Source: Clostridium_AD estertheticum_D
Lineage (GTDB): Bacteria > Bacillota > Clostridia > Clostridiales > Clostridiaceae
NCBI RefSeq assembly: GCF_018861295.1
Contig: NZ_JAHLDM010000011.1
Coordinates: 76,390-140,389, forward strand
Direction: 5' to 3'
DNA: 64,000 nt
Below, piece after piece: positions 1 through 9,021 of this stretch (position 1 is its first letter; the number at the start of each line of letters is the position of its first letter). The position numbers and the translations under genes were made by a program. The notes under the pieces were generated by a model that saw only the letters and a list, made by a program, of their open reading frames with translations, had not been told where the DNA came from and searched no databases.

Positions 1-745
1 TAGGCATTCCTCCAACTTCAATTCTTTTTATCTCTTTGTATTTATTTATGTCTAATATACTCACAGTACCATCTCCAAAGTTTGATACATAACAAAATTC
101 CCCATTAAAATACATGTCCACAGGTGAATTCCCAACAGGTATTTTATTTAATACATTACAATTTTTTAATGAAATAATATTAATGCATCCTTTATTGTCC
201 ATACCTATATTACTCTCACAAACTAAAATATAATTTCCATCTGGAGTAATTACCGCTTTAGTAGGATATGCTCCTACCCTAATTTCTTTAATATTTCCAT
301 TCTGAGCACACTCTATTAATGTTATGCTGTCACTGTTCATATTTGCTACTATAATAAGGTCCTTTTTTTTGCAAATATAAATACTATGGGGTGAATTACC
401 ACAAGGAATTGCCTCTACAATGTTTTTTTTCTCTAAATCAAAGACTATTATATCATCAGAATCTCCACAGATAACATAAGCCTTATTATCATAAACGGAT
501 AAATCATTACAGTGCATGCCTATAAAATAGCTCTCTATTTCATAATTATAAGTATTAACAATAGAAATACTATTATCATAACTATTAGCTGTTAATATCT
601 TATTTTCATAAACATATATACCATGAGGACCAATTCTTTTGAGATTTTGTTTATCCAAATATATTTTTTCTTCTTCTATAAACAAATCTAGGTTAACCTT
701 TGATATGCAATCCGATGAAGTACTACATACATACAAGTTTCTCAA
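1..745 (-). CDS. YVTN-type beta-propeller repeat protein (3' end outside window)
   Basis: The gene reads leftwards off the window edge; about 248 N-terminal residues are present. A TTG start at 745 follows the strong ribosome binding site GGAGGTGAGG. The protein shows repeated blades of about 40 residues with motifs such as GPHGIYVYENKILTANSYDNS, GNSPHSIYI and GNSPVDMYF, the G-x-x-P pattern of YVTN/YncE seven-bladed propellers. No signal peptide is visible at the chosen start, so it is probably cytoplasmic. Propellers of this type mostly bind proteins or ligands; no catalytic residues can be assigned and the true function is unknown. Confidence 0.75.
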   Translation of the reverse strand, partial: MRNLYVCSTSSDCISKVNLDLFIEEEKIYLDKQNLKRIGPHGIYVYENKILTANSYDNSISIVNTYNYEIESYFIGMHCNDLSVYDNKAYVICGDSDDIIVFDLEKKNIVEAIPCGNSPHSIYICKKKDLIIVANMNSDSITLIECAQNGNIKEIRVGAYPTKAVITPDGNYILVCESNIGMDNKGCINIISLKNCNVLNKIPVGNSPVDMYFNGEFCYVSNFGDGTVSILDINKYKEIKRIEVGGMP

Positions 746-820
746 ATTCCTCACCTCCTCATAACCATAATATGAAAATAGTTATAATATGCTAACAATG
801 TTTTAATAAAAATTAATTTC

Positions 821-850
821 TTGAAAAGAATACACTTCATAGTATATAAT
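821..850 (+). promoter_or_regulatory. Sigma-A-type promoter for the TSCPD protein
   Basis: TTGAAA at 821-826 and TATAAT at 845-850 are 18 bases apart. They lie 45 bases upstream of the ATG at 895, which has its own GGAGG site. Confidence 0.6.
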
Positions 851-894
851 AATTAGTATGATTAATAAATTCTCGAAAGATGGAGGAATAAAAT

Positions 895-1143
895 ATGTAT
901 AGTTATAAGACAAAAGGCGTTTGTTCAAGAAATATAGATTTTGAAATAGTTGATAATAAAATAACTGAAATTGGTTTTACAGGAGGATGTGCAGGTAATT
1001 TACTTGGAATTTCAACCTTAGTAAAAGGGATGGATGTTCAAGAAGCTATAAAAAAACTTAAAGGTATTAAATGTGGAGACAAAAGTACTTCATGTCCTGA
1101 CCAATTAGCAATAGCTCTTGAAGAATTCGTTGCAAATGCTTAA
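895..1143 (+). CDS. TSCPD domain-containing four-cysteine protein (TIGR03905 type)
   Basis: An 82-residue protein with ribosome binding site ATGGAGGAA just upstream. It is one TSCPD domain, the domain also found at the C-terminus of vitamin B12-dependent ribonucleotide reductases. The four cysteines typical of the stand-alone clostridial family are present at residues 10, 32, 60 and 67, the last in the signature TSCPDQLA. The cysteines suggest metal or redox binding, but no reaction is established. It is a single-gene unit with its own promoter and a strong terminator behind it. Confidence 0.8.
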   Translation: MYSYKTKGVCSRNIDFEIVDNKITEIGFTGGCAGNLLGISTLVKGMDVQEAIKKLKGIKCGDKSTSCPDQLAIALEEFVANA

Positions 1144-1160
1144 TTAATATATATATTTAA

Positions 1161-1207
1161 AGACAAGGCTCATATTATTTTACAATATGAGCCTTGTCTC
1201 TTTTTTT
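1161..1207 (+). terminator. Rho-independent terminator (possibly shared with folC)
   Basis: A 16-bp perfect stem (1161-1176 with 1184-1199) is followed by a run of T on the plus strand. It lies 18 bases after the TSCPD gene and 14 bases beyond the end of the convergent folC, so it may stop both transcripts. Confidence 0.85.
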
Positions 1208-1212
1208 AAAGT

Positions 1213-2565
1213 TTATTGTATATGGACATTTCGTATTATTTTCCTCATATCTCCCACCATGTATAGCGATCCTGACACTAATAGTAAATCATCATCCTCG
1301 CAGTAGCTCAATGCTTTTTTATAAGCCAATTCGTAGTCTTCAATTGACTCACATTTTGATGTATATTTTTCTACTTGAACTTTTAATTCTTCCGAAAGCT
1401 CTGCACGCTCGCTGTGAGGAGTAACAGTAATAACTCTGTATACCTTTGGAACTATAGTTTTTATCATCTCTTCCACTTGTTTATCTGCAAGAATTCCTAG
1501 AATTAATATAATCTTATTGTAGTTAAAATACATGTCAATGCTTTCTGTAAGATTTTTAATACCATCTATATTATGGGCACCGTCTATAACAACTAAAGGC
1601 CTTCTATTCATCACCTCAAGCCTCGCTGGCCACACGACGTTTATTAGCCCAGCTATTATGTTATTCTTACTAATAATAACGCCTTGGCCTATAAGAGCCT
1701 CTATAGCATGTACTGCTACCGAGCAATTTAGTAATTGATGCTTACCTAAAAGTGCTAAATCAATAATATAATTATTATTTAAAGTTTTAATTTCTATTTT
1801 TTGAGTTATCGCATTATGTTTATAAGGAACTTGTCCTTCCATTAATGTAATAACAACCTGCTTTAAATTCTCTTTGCCTAAATATACAGCTGAAAGACGT
1901 TGTACTTTTATTAATTTACATTTTTTTTCTCTACATGTTTTTTCTATTACATCGTAACTTTGTTTTTTCTGTGGATACACAACTACAGGGATTCCCATCT
2001 TTATGATGCCTGCCTTTTCATAAGCAATCTTTTCCAAAGTATCTCCGAGTATTAACGTATGATCAAGACTTATGGATGTTATAATGCTTAAAATAGGTGT
2101 AATTACATTTGTTGAATCAAGCCTTCCTCCAAGCCCTACTTCTATAACCGCAAAATCTATATTATTTTTATAAAAATACAAAAATCCAGCACAAGTTATA
2201 ATTTCAAATTCTGTTGGATTAATGTATCCAAGTTCCACCACCTTTTCTACAGCTTTAGAAACCTCAGTTATAATATCACTTAAATCATCTTTAGAAATAT
2301 TTTTATTATTTATTTGTATCCTTTCTTCAAACTCCTCAATAAATGGTGAAATATATGAACCTACCTTATATCCAGCTTCCACAAGAATACTACTCACCAT
2401 TGCCGAAGTTGAACCTTTCCCATTAGTCCCTGCAATATGTATACACTTTAATTTTTTATGTGGATTTCCTAAAAGTTCTAATAATTTTTCAGTTCTATCA
2501 AGCCCAAGTTTGCTACCAAACTTAGCCGTATTTGTTATATAAGATCTAGCCTCATCATAGTTCAT
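1213..2565 (-). CDS. folC: Folylpolyglutamate synthase / dihydrofolate synthase
   Basis: FolC adds glutamate to folates (and to dihydropteroate in bifunctional forms) using ATP, in the cytoplasm. The Mur-ligase-type ATP-binding loop GTNGKGS is at about residues 46-52. The catalytic FAVIEVGLGGRLDSTN region and the C-terminal ligase motif VIDGAHN are both clear. Length is normal for the family. The frame is open to 2583, but AAAGGA lies right against an internal ATG and 9 bases before the ATG at 2565 (MNYDEARSY), so 2565 is preferred. It appears monocistronic. Confidence 0.92.
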   Translation of the reverse strand: MNYDEARSYITNTAKFGSKLGLDRTEKLLELLGNPHKKLKCIHIAGTNGKGSTSAMVSSILVEAGYKVGSYISPFIEEFEERIQINNKNISKDDLSDIITEVSKAVEKVVELGYINPTEFEIITCAGFLYFYKNNIDFAVIEVGLGGRLDSTNVITPILSIITSISLDHTLILGDTLEKIAYEKAGIIKMGIPVVVYPQKKQSYDVIEKTCREKKCKLIKVQRLSAVYLGKENLKQVVITLMEGQVPYKHNAITQKIEIKTLNNNYIIDLALLGKHQLLNCSVAVHAIEALIGQGVIISKNNIIAGLINVVWPARLEVMNRRPLVVIDGAHNIDGIKNLTESIDMYFNYNKIILILGILADKQVEEMIKTIVPKVYRVITVTPHSERAELSEELKVQVEKYTSKCESIEDYELAYKKALSYCEDDDLLLVSGSLYMVGDMRKIIRNVHIQ

Positions 2566-2707
2566 GTTTATCATTCCTTTCAAACCTAACTTCTTTCTAT
2601 TAAATTCTATACTAACTTAGAAACAGTTACCAACCTTTTGTTATAAATATATATAATATTTATTTCTATTGTACCAAATACTAATGTAAATTAAATAAAA
2701 AAAGAGA

Positions 2708-2734
2708 AAGAGCGATAAATATGTCATCACTCTT
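2708..2734 (-). terminator. Putative terminator of the opp operon
   Basis: AAGAGCGAT pairs with ATCACTCTT with one mismatch. On the minus strand it is followed by a T-rich run, 30 bases after the oppF stop. Confidence 0.5.
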
Positions 2735-2765
2735 CCAATTACACTCTTAATTATATTTTCAAAAA

Positions 2766-3734
2766 TTATTTAAATAAATGACAAGCTACAGAATGTCCTG
2801 GTTTTATTTCTTTTAGCTCTGGTGTTTCACTCGCGCAACAATCCATAACGTATTTACATCTTTGACGGAATCCGCACCCAGGTTTAGTATTTATTGGACT
2901 TGGTACTTCTCCCTCGAGCATTATCCTATTTTTATTTTTAGATTCAATAGGATCAGCAACAGGAATAGCTGATAATAACGCTTTAGTATATGGATGTAAT
3001 GGATCTTCATATAAAATCCCACTTGGTGCAATTTCTACAAGCTTCCCTAAATACATTACACCTACCCTATCAGATATATGCTTAACCATAGATAAGTCAT
3101 GTGCTATAAATAAATAAGTTAACCCAAGTTCCTTTTGAAGCTTAATTAATAGATTAACTACTTGAGCTTGAATAGAAACATCTAAAGCAGAAATAGGTTC
3201 ATCACATACAATAAATTTAGGCTCTATAGCAAGTGCTCTAGCTATACCTATTCTTTGCCTCTGACCACCAGAAAATTCATGTGGGAATCTAGATGCATGC
3301 TCTTTATTTAACCCAACCAGTTGAAGTACTTCCTGAATTTTTTCTGCTTTCTTTTTTCCTGTATAGAGTTTATGTATATCTATACCTTCTCCTACAATAT
3401 CTCCAACAGTCATTCTAGGATTCAATGATGCATAAGGATCTTGGAATATTATTTGTGCATGCCTACAAAAGTCCCTTTTAGCTTTACCCTTAAGCCCATG
3501 AATATTTACACCTTCAAAAATCACTTCTCCAGCTGTTGCTGGATACAGCCCCATTACAGTTCTTCCACATGTGGTCTTACCGCAACCTGACTCACCAACT
3601 AGCCCTAAGGTTTCCCCTTTTTTAATTGTAAAGGAAACATCATCAACAGCTTTAAGTGTTTCGTTTTTTCCAACTTCAAAATACTTTTTTAAATTTTTAA
3701 CTATAATTAAATCTTCGCTTTTATTTTCAGCCAT
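2766..3734 (-). CDS. oppF: Oligopeptide ABC transporter ATP-binding protein OppF
   Basis: The second ATPase subunit of the Opp peptide importer, at the inner membrane face. It shows Walker A GESGCGKTT, the ABC signature FSGGQRQRIGIARAL, Walker B FIVCDEPISALD and the H-loop IAHDLSMV. The C-terminal oligopeptide/dipeptide extension carries a cysteine-bearing GCGFRQRCKYVMDCC segment; in this family these cysteines can hold a cluster or metal. The start ATG shares its A with the oppD stop (TAATG), so the two are translationally coupled. It is last in the oppABCDF operon. Confidence 0.93.
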   Translation of the reverse strand: MAENKSEDLIIVKNLKKYFEVGKNETLKAVDDVSFTIKKGETLGLVGESGCGKTTCGRTVMGLYPATAGEVIFEGVNIHGLKGKAKRDFCRHAQIIFQDPYASLNPRMTVGDIVGEGIDIHKLYTGKKKAEKIQEVLQLVGLNKEHASRFPHEFSGGQRQRIGIARALAIEPKFIVCDEPISALDVSIQAQVVNLLIKLQKELGLTYLFIAHDLSMVKHISDRVGVMYLGKLVEIAPSGILYEDPLHPYTKALLSAIPVADPIESKNKNRIMLEGEVPSPINTKPGCGFRQRCKYVMDCCASETPELKEIKPGHSVACHLFK

Positions 3735-4753
3735 TATTTTGCACCCCCAATTTCAAATGGCACTTCTACTTTAGGTGCATTCGGATGTTGTAACCAACAT
3801 AAAACTTCATGAGTATCATTGATTATAGTAGCTTCTGGCATTTCTTGTTTACATATTTCCATAGCATATTCGCACCTTGGAGCAAATGGACAACCAACTG
3901 GTGGTTTTACCAAATCAGGTGGCGTTCCCTTAATCGAATACAAACTATCTTTATGACCAGTTTCTAATCTAGGAACCGATTGAAGAAGTGCCCATGTATA
4001 TGGATGTTTCGGATTATAAAATATTTCATCCGTACTGCCTCTCTCAATTATCTTACCTGCATACATAACTTGGATTCTATCTGCAACATCTGCAACTACT
4101 CCTAGATCATGTGTAATTAAGACAACAGCTGTACCTAGCTTATTCTGAAGTTCCTTTATAAGATCCATTATTTGAGCTTGAATTGTAACATCTAGTGCAG
4201 TTGTAGGCTCATCTGCTACAAGAATTTTAGGAGAACATGCAAGTGCAATGGCAATCATTGCACGCTGCCTCATTCCGCCAGAAAATTCATGTGGATATTG
4301 TTTAGCCCTTCTCTCTACATTTGGAATGTTAACAAGTTTCAACATCTTTATAGCCTCATCCATAGCCTCATGTTTTTTCATGTTTCTATGGATAATTAAG
4401 CTTTCTGATATCTGCTTTCCAATAGTCATAGTAGGGTTCAAAGAAGTCATAGGATCTTGGAAGATCATACTAATTTCAGCACCCCTAAAATGTCTTAATT
4501 GTTCTTTATTCATTTTTAAAATATCATTGCCTTTATATAATATTTCAGAACCATCTTTAATCTCACCAGGTGGAGTTTGTATTAATCTCATAAGAGACTT
4601 AGCTGTTACTGTTTTTCCACAACCAGATTCTCCTACCACTGCAAGAGTTTCGCCTTCATTTACCTCAAAGCTTATGCCTCTTACAGATTGAACTTCTCCA
4701 GCATATGTATGATACGAAACTCGTAAATTTTTAACTTCAAGTAACTTTGACAT
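3734..4753 (-). CDS. oppD: Oligopeptide ABC transporter ATP-binding protein OppD
   Basis: First ATPase subunit of the Opp importer, 339 residues. Walker A GESGCGKTV, signature FSGGMRQRAMIAIAL, Walker B ILVADEPTTALD and the C-terminal PFAPRCEYAMEIC oligopeptide extension are all present. OppD and OppF form the ATPase heterodimer that drives OppB/OppC. The ribosome binding site AAGGAGGG precedes the ATG; the stop overlaps the oppF start by one base. Confidence 0.93.
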   Translation of the reverse strand: MSKLLEVKNLRVSYHTYAGEVQSVRGISFEVNEGETLAVVGESGCGKTVTAKSLMRLIQTPPGEIKDGSEILYKGNDILKMNKEQLRHFRGAEISMIFQDPMTSLNPTMTIGKQISESLIIHRNMKKHEAMDEAIKMLKLVNIPNVERRAKQYPHEFSGGMRQRAMIAIALACSPKILVADEPTTALDVTIQAQIMDLIKELQNKLGTAVVLITHDLGVVADVADRIQVMYAGKIIERGSTDEIFYNPKHPYTWALLQSVPRLETGHKDSLYSIKGTPPDLVKPPVGCPFAPRCEYAMEICKQEMPEATIINDTHEVLCWLQHPNAPKVEVPFEIGGAK

Positions 4754-4768
4754 GCTTTTTAGCCCTCC

Positions 4769-5686
4769 TTACTGTCTAAGTTTTGGATCAAGAGCATCTC
4801 TTAAACCATCACCAAGTAAATTAAATGCTAACATAGTTAAACTTATTGCTATTGCTGGAAATATAAATTCATGAGGATGAAACATCATCTGACTTTGACC
4901 AGCAAAAATTAATGCTCCCCAACTAGTTTTAGGTGATTGAATACCAAGCCCAAGAAAGCTTAAAAATGCTTCATCAAAAATAAAGGCAGGTATATCCATA
5001 GACATATAAACAAGTATAATTCCAATTGTATTAGGAATTAAATGTTTCCCAATGATTCTAGTCGGACTAGCACCTAGTGCTTTAGCAGCTAAAACATACT
5101 CTGATTCTTTAAGTTGCATAACTTGTCCTCTAATTAAACGAGCAATGCCTGTCCATCCAGTAATACAAAGTGCAATAATTATTGTTCCTTCCCCTGCTGG
5201 CAATACTAATAACAACAAAATAACAACAATAAGATATGGTACACTTACAATTATTTCAACTATTCTCATAAGTATTGTATCAACCATGCCACCAAAATAT
5301 CCACATATGCCACCGTACACACATCCAACAAAAAGTTCAATCAAAGTACCAATAAACCCAATTCTTAATGATACTCTCGCACCCATCCATAACCTTGCAA
5401 ACATATCTCTTCCTAAATTGTCAGTTCCAAACCAATGTTTTGCCATTGGACTCTTATCTAAAATGTCATAATTTTGAGTTTGATAATTTACTGATGAAAT
5501 CATTGGTCCAATGATGGACATAATTATAACTATTATCAAAACCACCATAGAAAGCATAGCAACCTTATTTTTTTTAAGTCTTCTCCATGCATCTTGCCAA
5601 TAACTTACATTAGGCCTTACCATAACATCTAAATCTTTCTGCGAATACCCTATAATTTTAAATAAATCTTTGCTATATTTTTTCAT
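4769..5686 (-). CDS. oppC: Oligopeptide ABC transporter permease OppC
   Basis: A 305-residue permease with the OppC N-terminal domain (cytoplasmic lead followed by a first membrane helix at about residues 43-65). Five further helices follow in the BPD_transp_1 domain. The EAA coupling loop ALGASPTRIIGKHLIPN contacts the ATPases. The start has ribosome binding site AAGGAGAG. It lies 11 bases after oppB. Confidence 0.92.
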   Translation of the reverse strand: MKKYSKDLFKIIGYSQKDLDVMVRPNVSYWQDAWRRLKKNKVAMLSMVVLIIVIIMSIIGPMISSVNYQTQNYDILDKSPMAKHWFGTDNLGRDMFARLWMGARVSLRIGFIGTLIELFVGCVYGGICGYFGGMVDTILMRIVEIIVSVPYLIVVILLLLVLPAGEGTIIIALCITGWTGIARLIRGQVMQLKESEYVLAAKALGASPTRIIGKHLIPNTIGIILVYMSMDIPAFIFDEAFLSFLGLGIQSPKTSWGALIFAGQSQMMFHPHEFIFPAIAISLTMLAFNLLGDGLRDALDPKLRQ

Positions 5687-5697
5687 GCCTTCTCTCC

Positions 5698-6648
5698 TTA
5701 CCCTTTCCTTTGAGTTAATTTAATTCTAGGATCAACTAAAACGTAAACTATATCTACAATAAGTAAAGAAACAATGTATAAGAAAGCAAAAAACACAGTT
5801 AATGACATAACTACAGTATAATCTCTATTAGAAATTGCAGAAACTAATTCTCTACCGAGCCCCGGCACACTGAATATGCTCTCTACAACTAATGAACCAG
5901 TGATTACATATGCTATTCTAGGTCCTATCATTGTAACTACTGGTAATATGGCATTTCTTATAATATGTTTCCATACTAAAGAGACCTTGCCAACCCCTTT
6001 TGACTTCGCAGTCAAAACATAGTCTTGATTAATTACTTCAAGCACTGAAGTCCTCATAAACCTTGCATTTGATGCAAGTCCAGCCATAGCAAGTGCAATG
6101 GAAGGTAATAATGAGTATCTATATATGTTGAATAGGTTGCTATCAGACCATCCCGCTATTTTTAAACCAAATTTTGCTCCAAGGCCATATTGTAGAAGAA
6201 TTGCTAAAACAAAACCCGGAACGCAAACTCCAATAAGTGCAATGAAAATTACGGTATAATCTACCCATGTATTTCTCTTAAACGCCGCAATAATCCCTAA
6301 AAATATTCCAAAAACAAGTCCTATTCCTACTGCTTGAAGAGCTAATCTTAATGACACTGGAAATTCTTTTGAAATAATATCATTAACCTTCTGGCCTGGA
6401 TAATGTATTGACATTCCTAAGTCCCCGTGTACTAAATTCTTAATATATGTACCATATCTTACATACTCTGGTTGATCTAGTTGATATTTTTTCATGATTT
6501 GCTCATATACTGTTTTATCAAGAACCTTACCTGCTGAAGCTGATATTGGGTCTCCTGGTATAGCATTTATAAGCACAAATGTAATAGTCGCAACAACCCA
6601 AAGTGTAATGATCATATAGCCAATCCTCTTTATTATATATTTAGCCAT
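5698..6648 (-). CDS. oppB: Oligopeptide ABC transporter permease OppB
   Basis: Permease of the importer, paired with OppC. The N-terminus MAKYIIKRIGYMIITLWVVATITF is the typical OppB first helix. The GDPISASAG segment and the coupling loop SKGVGKVSLVWKHIIRN identify the family. The open frame reaches 6669, but GGGGGA lies 10 bases before the ATG at 6648 and the homologous proteins start at this MAKYI position, so 6648 is chosen. It is 60 bases... downstream of oppA in the operon, close enough for read-through. Confidence 0.9.
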   Translation of the reverse strand: MAKYIIKRIGYMIITLWVVATITFVLINAIPGDPISASAGKVLDKTVYEQIMKKYQLDQPEYVRYGTYIKNLVHGDLGMSIHYPGQKVNDIISKEFPVSLRLALQAVGIGLVFGIFLGIIAAFKRNTWVDYTVIFIALIGVCVPGFVLAILLQYGLGAKFGLKIAGWSDSNLFNIYRYSLLPSIALAMAGLASNARFMRTSVLEVINQDYVLTAKSKGVGKVSLVWKHIIRNAILPVVTMIGPRIAYVITGSLVVESIFSVPGLGRELVSAISNRDYTVVMSLTVFFAFLYIVSLLIVDIVYVLVDPRIKLTQRKG

Positions 6649-6728
6649 ACAAATACTTCCCCCTATCATAAAATTACTGCAACAAAGCCTAATTAACTCT
6701 GTTGCAGTGTTTAATTAAAATCTAATTA

Positions 6729-8405
6729 CTATTTACCTGAAATATATGCAGTTTTAAGGTCAAACCAAGCACCAAATAATGGTACATATGTTCCCTTTAA
6801 ATAATTCTGAGTAAATGAATTAGTTGCTTTGTAGTAATATGGAGAAACTCCAGCATCTTTAACTACAAGAATCTCTTCTGCTTCTTTAAATATAGCTAAT
6901 CTCTTAGTAGCATCTAATTCCGTTTTTCCTTTTGCAATCAAAGCATCATATGCTGGATTGTTGTATTTACCATTATTATTACCATTAGTAGATGTAAACA
7001 CATTAAAGAAAGAAATAACATCATTATAATCAGCACCCCAACCACCAGCACAAATATCGAATTGACCTTTTGTTCTAGCCGCAAAATATGAAGGTTGATC
7101 TACTGAATAAGTAATTGAAACATTTATTCCAAGATTCTTTTTGTATTGATTTTGAATAAACTGAGCTTGAGCTGTTGTAAGTGAAGTTGCTTTTGGCATT
7201 AATAATTTTAAAGTGATTTTTGATGGATCTGAACTTAAGCCTGCTTCTTTTAATCCCGCAGCTAAAAGTGTTTTTGGATCATCTTTAACAGTTTTTAATG
7301 GTTCTGGTACTACTGTTCTATATTCATCTTTTCCAAGCATTATCTTTGTAGGGATTAAACCTTCAGCAACATAATGTTGTTTAAATACTGTAGTTATTTG
7401 TACTTGTCTGTCATAAGCAAGTGATAGAGCTTTTCTTACCTTAGCATTTGATAATGCTTTAGTCTTATTGTTAAAAATGTAATAATATACTGATGGATCA
7501 TAACCCTTGAAGTATGAAATCTCACCTGCTGATGCTTTCTTTTGTAATGCAGCAGTGTAATCAGTATCTCCTTTAATCATATCAAGTTCTCCAGCATCAA
7601 ACATTTTATTGTAAGTAGCTGGCTCATCAATTATCTGAGCGTTAACAGTTGTTAATTTAACGTTTGCTGCATCCCAATATTTATCGTTCTTTTTGTAAAC
7701 AACTTTAGCACTTTTTACATGGTCTGATACTACGAATGGTCCATTATAAACCATGCCCTTGAAATCTTGACCATATTGATCTCCTAATTTTTTCACTATA
7801 TCTTCTCTTTGTGGAACTAGACCTTTAAAGTTTAATGTACTTTCAAAATAAGCACTTGGTGCATTAAGTGTAACCTCAAATGTATTATCATCAATAGCTT
7901 TAACTCCTAAATCACTTGGTTTAGCTACTCCTGTTTCAGTTGCACCCTTAACTCCCATTTCATTAAGCATTCCTAGATAATCTTGGCTTACTTTTGGATT
8001 AGCGAGTCTTTGCCATCCGTATACATAATCTTGAGCTCTAATTGCCTTTCCATCAGACCACTTACTAGCTCTTATATGAAAAGTGTAAACTTTATGGTCA
8101 GCACTAACTGTCATCTTATCAGCACCTGCAAGGATACTTATAGTTTTACCATCCTTAGATACTTCTCTCATTAGTCCTTCATCAACATTTGTAAGTGTAG
8201 TAAATGATTCATGATCACTAACTACTGCAGGATCAAGTGATGTGTAATCATACCCTAAAATGTTTGCAGTTTGATCAGCATCAAGCTTAGCCTCTGTTGA
8301 TTTTGTAGCACCTGCACTATCTCCGCTTTTAGCTCCGCAACCTACTAGTGCCACACTTAACACTAAGGCCACAATTAGTACTGAAACAATTTTCTTGCTT
8401 TTCAT
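6729..8405 (-). CDS. oppA: Oligopeptide-binding lipoprotein OppA
   Basis: Extracellular substrate-binding protein of the peptide importer, SBP family 5, 558 residues. The signal peptide ends in the lipobox LVGC with the lipid-bearing cysteine at residue 23. The family-5 motif region around ADKMTVSADHKVYTFHIR and the peptide-pocket domain follow. The ribosome binding site AAGGGGGA is next to the ATG. First gene of oppABCDF; the gap to oppB is 80 bases, which may lower expression of the membrane genes relative to the binding protein. Confidence 0.93.
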   Translation of the reverse strand: MKSKKIVSVLIVALVLSVALVGCGAKSGDSAGATKSTEAKLDADQTANILGYDYTSLDPAVVSDHESFTTLTNVDEGLMREVSKDGKTISILAGADKMTVSADHKVYTFHIRASKWSDGKAIRAQDYVYGWQRLANPKVSQDYLGMLNEMGVKGATETGVAKPSDLGVKAIDDNTFEVTLNAPSAYFESTLNFKGLVPQREDIVKKLGDQYGQDFKGMVYNGPFVVSDHVKSAKVVYKKNDKYWDAANVKLTTVNAQIIDEPATYNKMFDAGELDMIKGDTDYTAALQKKASAGEISYFKGYDPSVYYYIFNNKTKALSNAKVRKALSLAYDRQVQITTVFKQHYVAEGLIPTKIMLGKDEYRTVVPEPLKTVKDDPKTLLAAGLKEAGLSSDPSKITLKLLMPKATSLTTAQAQFIQNQYKKNLGINVSITYSVDQPSYFAARTKGQFDICAGGWGADYNDVISFFNVFTSTNGNNNGKYNNPAYDALIAKGKTELDATKRLAIFKEAEEILVVKDAGVSPYYYKATNSFTQNYLKGTYVPLFGAWFDLKTAYISGK

Positions 8406-8931
8406 TAATAGTCCCCCTTAATCAATAAATAATTACCTCTAAATAAATGACATTTCCTCTAATTTCGAATGAGAAATAGATTAATAATTTAATTTTTGTA
8501 ATATTTAATATTATTAGAATACTAGCAAATAAACAAATAAATGTCAATGTAATATTTTAAATTTAATATCACACTTCTTCATATTATTTATAATTTATTT
8601 GTATATTATTAGTGTTTTATTCATATTTATTATAATTTATGCATGAAATCATTATTTAATAATATCTTTATGTATATTTATACAGTTTTGATCAGATAAT
8701 ACTAAATTTAATCCTCTTTAATCCTTCTTAATCTACATCACTAATATAAATTAAGTAAGAACCTCACATTTTTTTATTATTGCTAATATCTTTCATAATC
8801 TTCAATGCGATGAACCTTTTTTATTCTTTTTTTTCAATATTCTTTTTTTAAAAATATTGAATCTTTTAATGCAATCTATATTTTTTTATTTTTTTAATAT
8901 ACCTTTACATCTTATCTTTTTCTTGCTACAA
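8406..8931. other. Long AT-rich gene-free stretch upstream of oppA
   Basis: More than 500 bases without a credible open frame. The sequence is extremely T- and A-rich with long T runs near 8820-8890. It must contain the oppA promoter, but no single -35/-10 pair stands out, and no known riboswitch core was recognised. Confidence 0.6.
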
Positions 8932-8973
8932 CAAAAAAATTATAGAATAGACATTTTTAAATGTCTATTCTAT
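8932..8973 (-). terminator. Rho-independent terminator of valS
   Basis: A perfect palindrome at 8942-8973 (ATAGAATAGACATTT and its complement around a two-base centre). On the minus strand it is followed by a run of seven T, about 50 bases beyond the valS stop. Confidence 0.85.
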
Positions 8974-9021
8974 AGCTAGCAATTTTCTCTATTAAAATAC
9001 ATAGGAATTATAAAATAAATT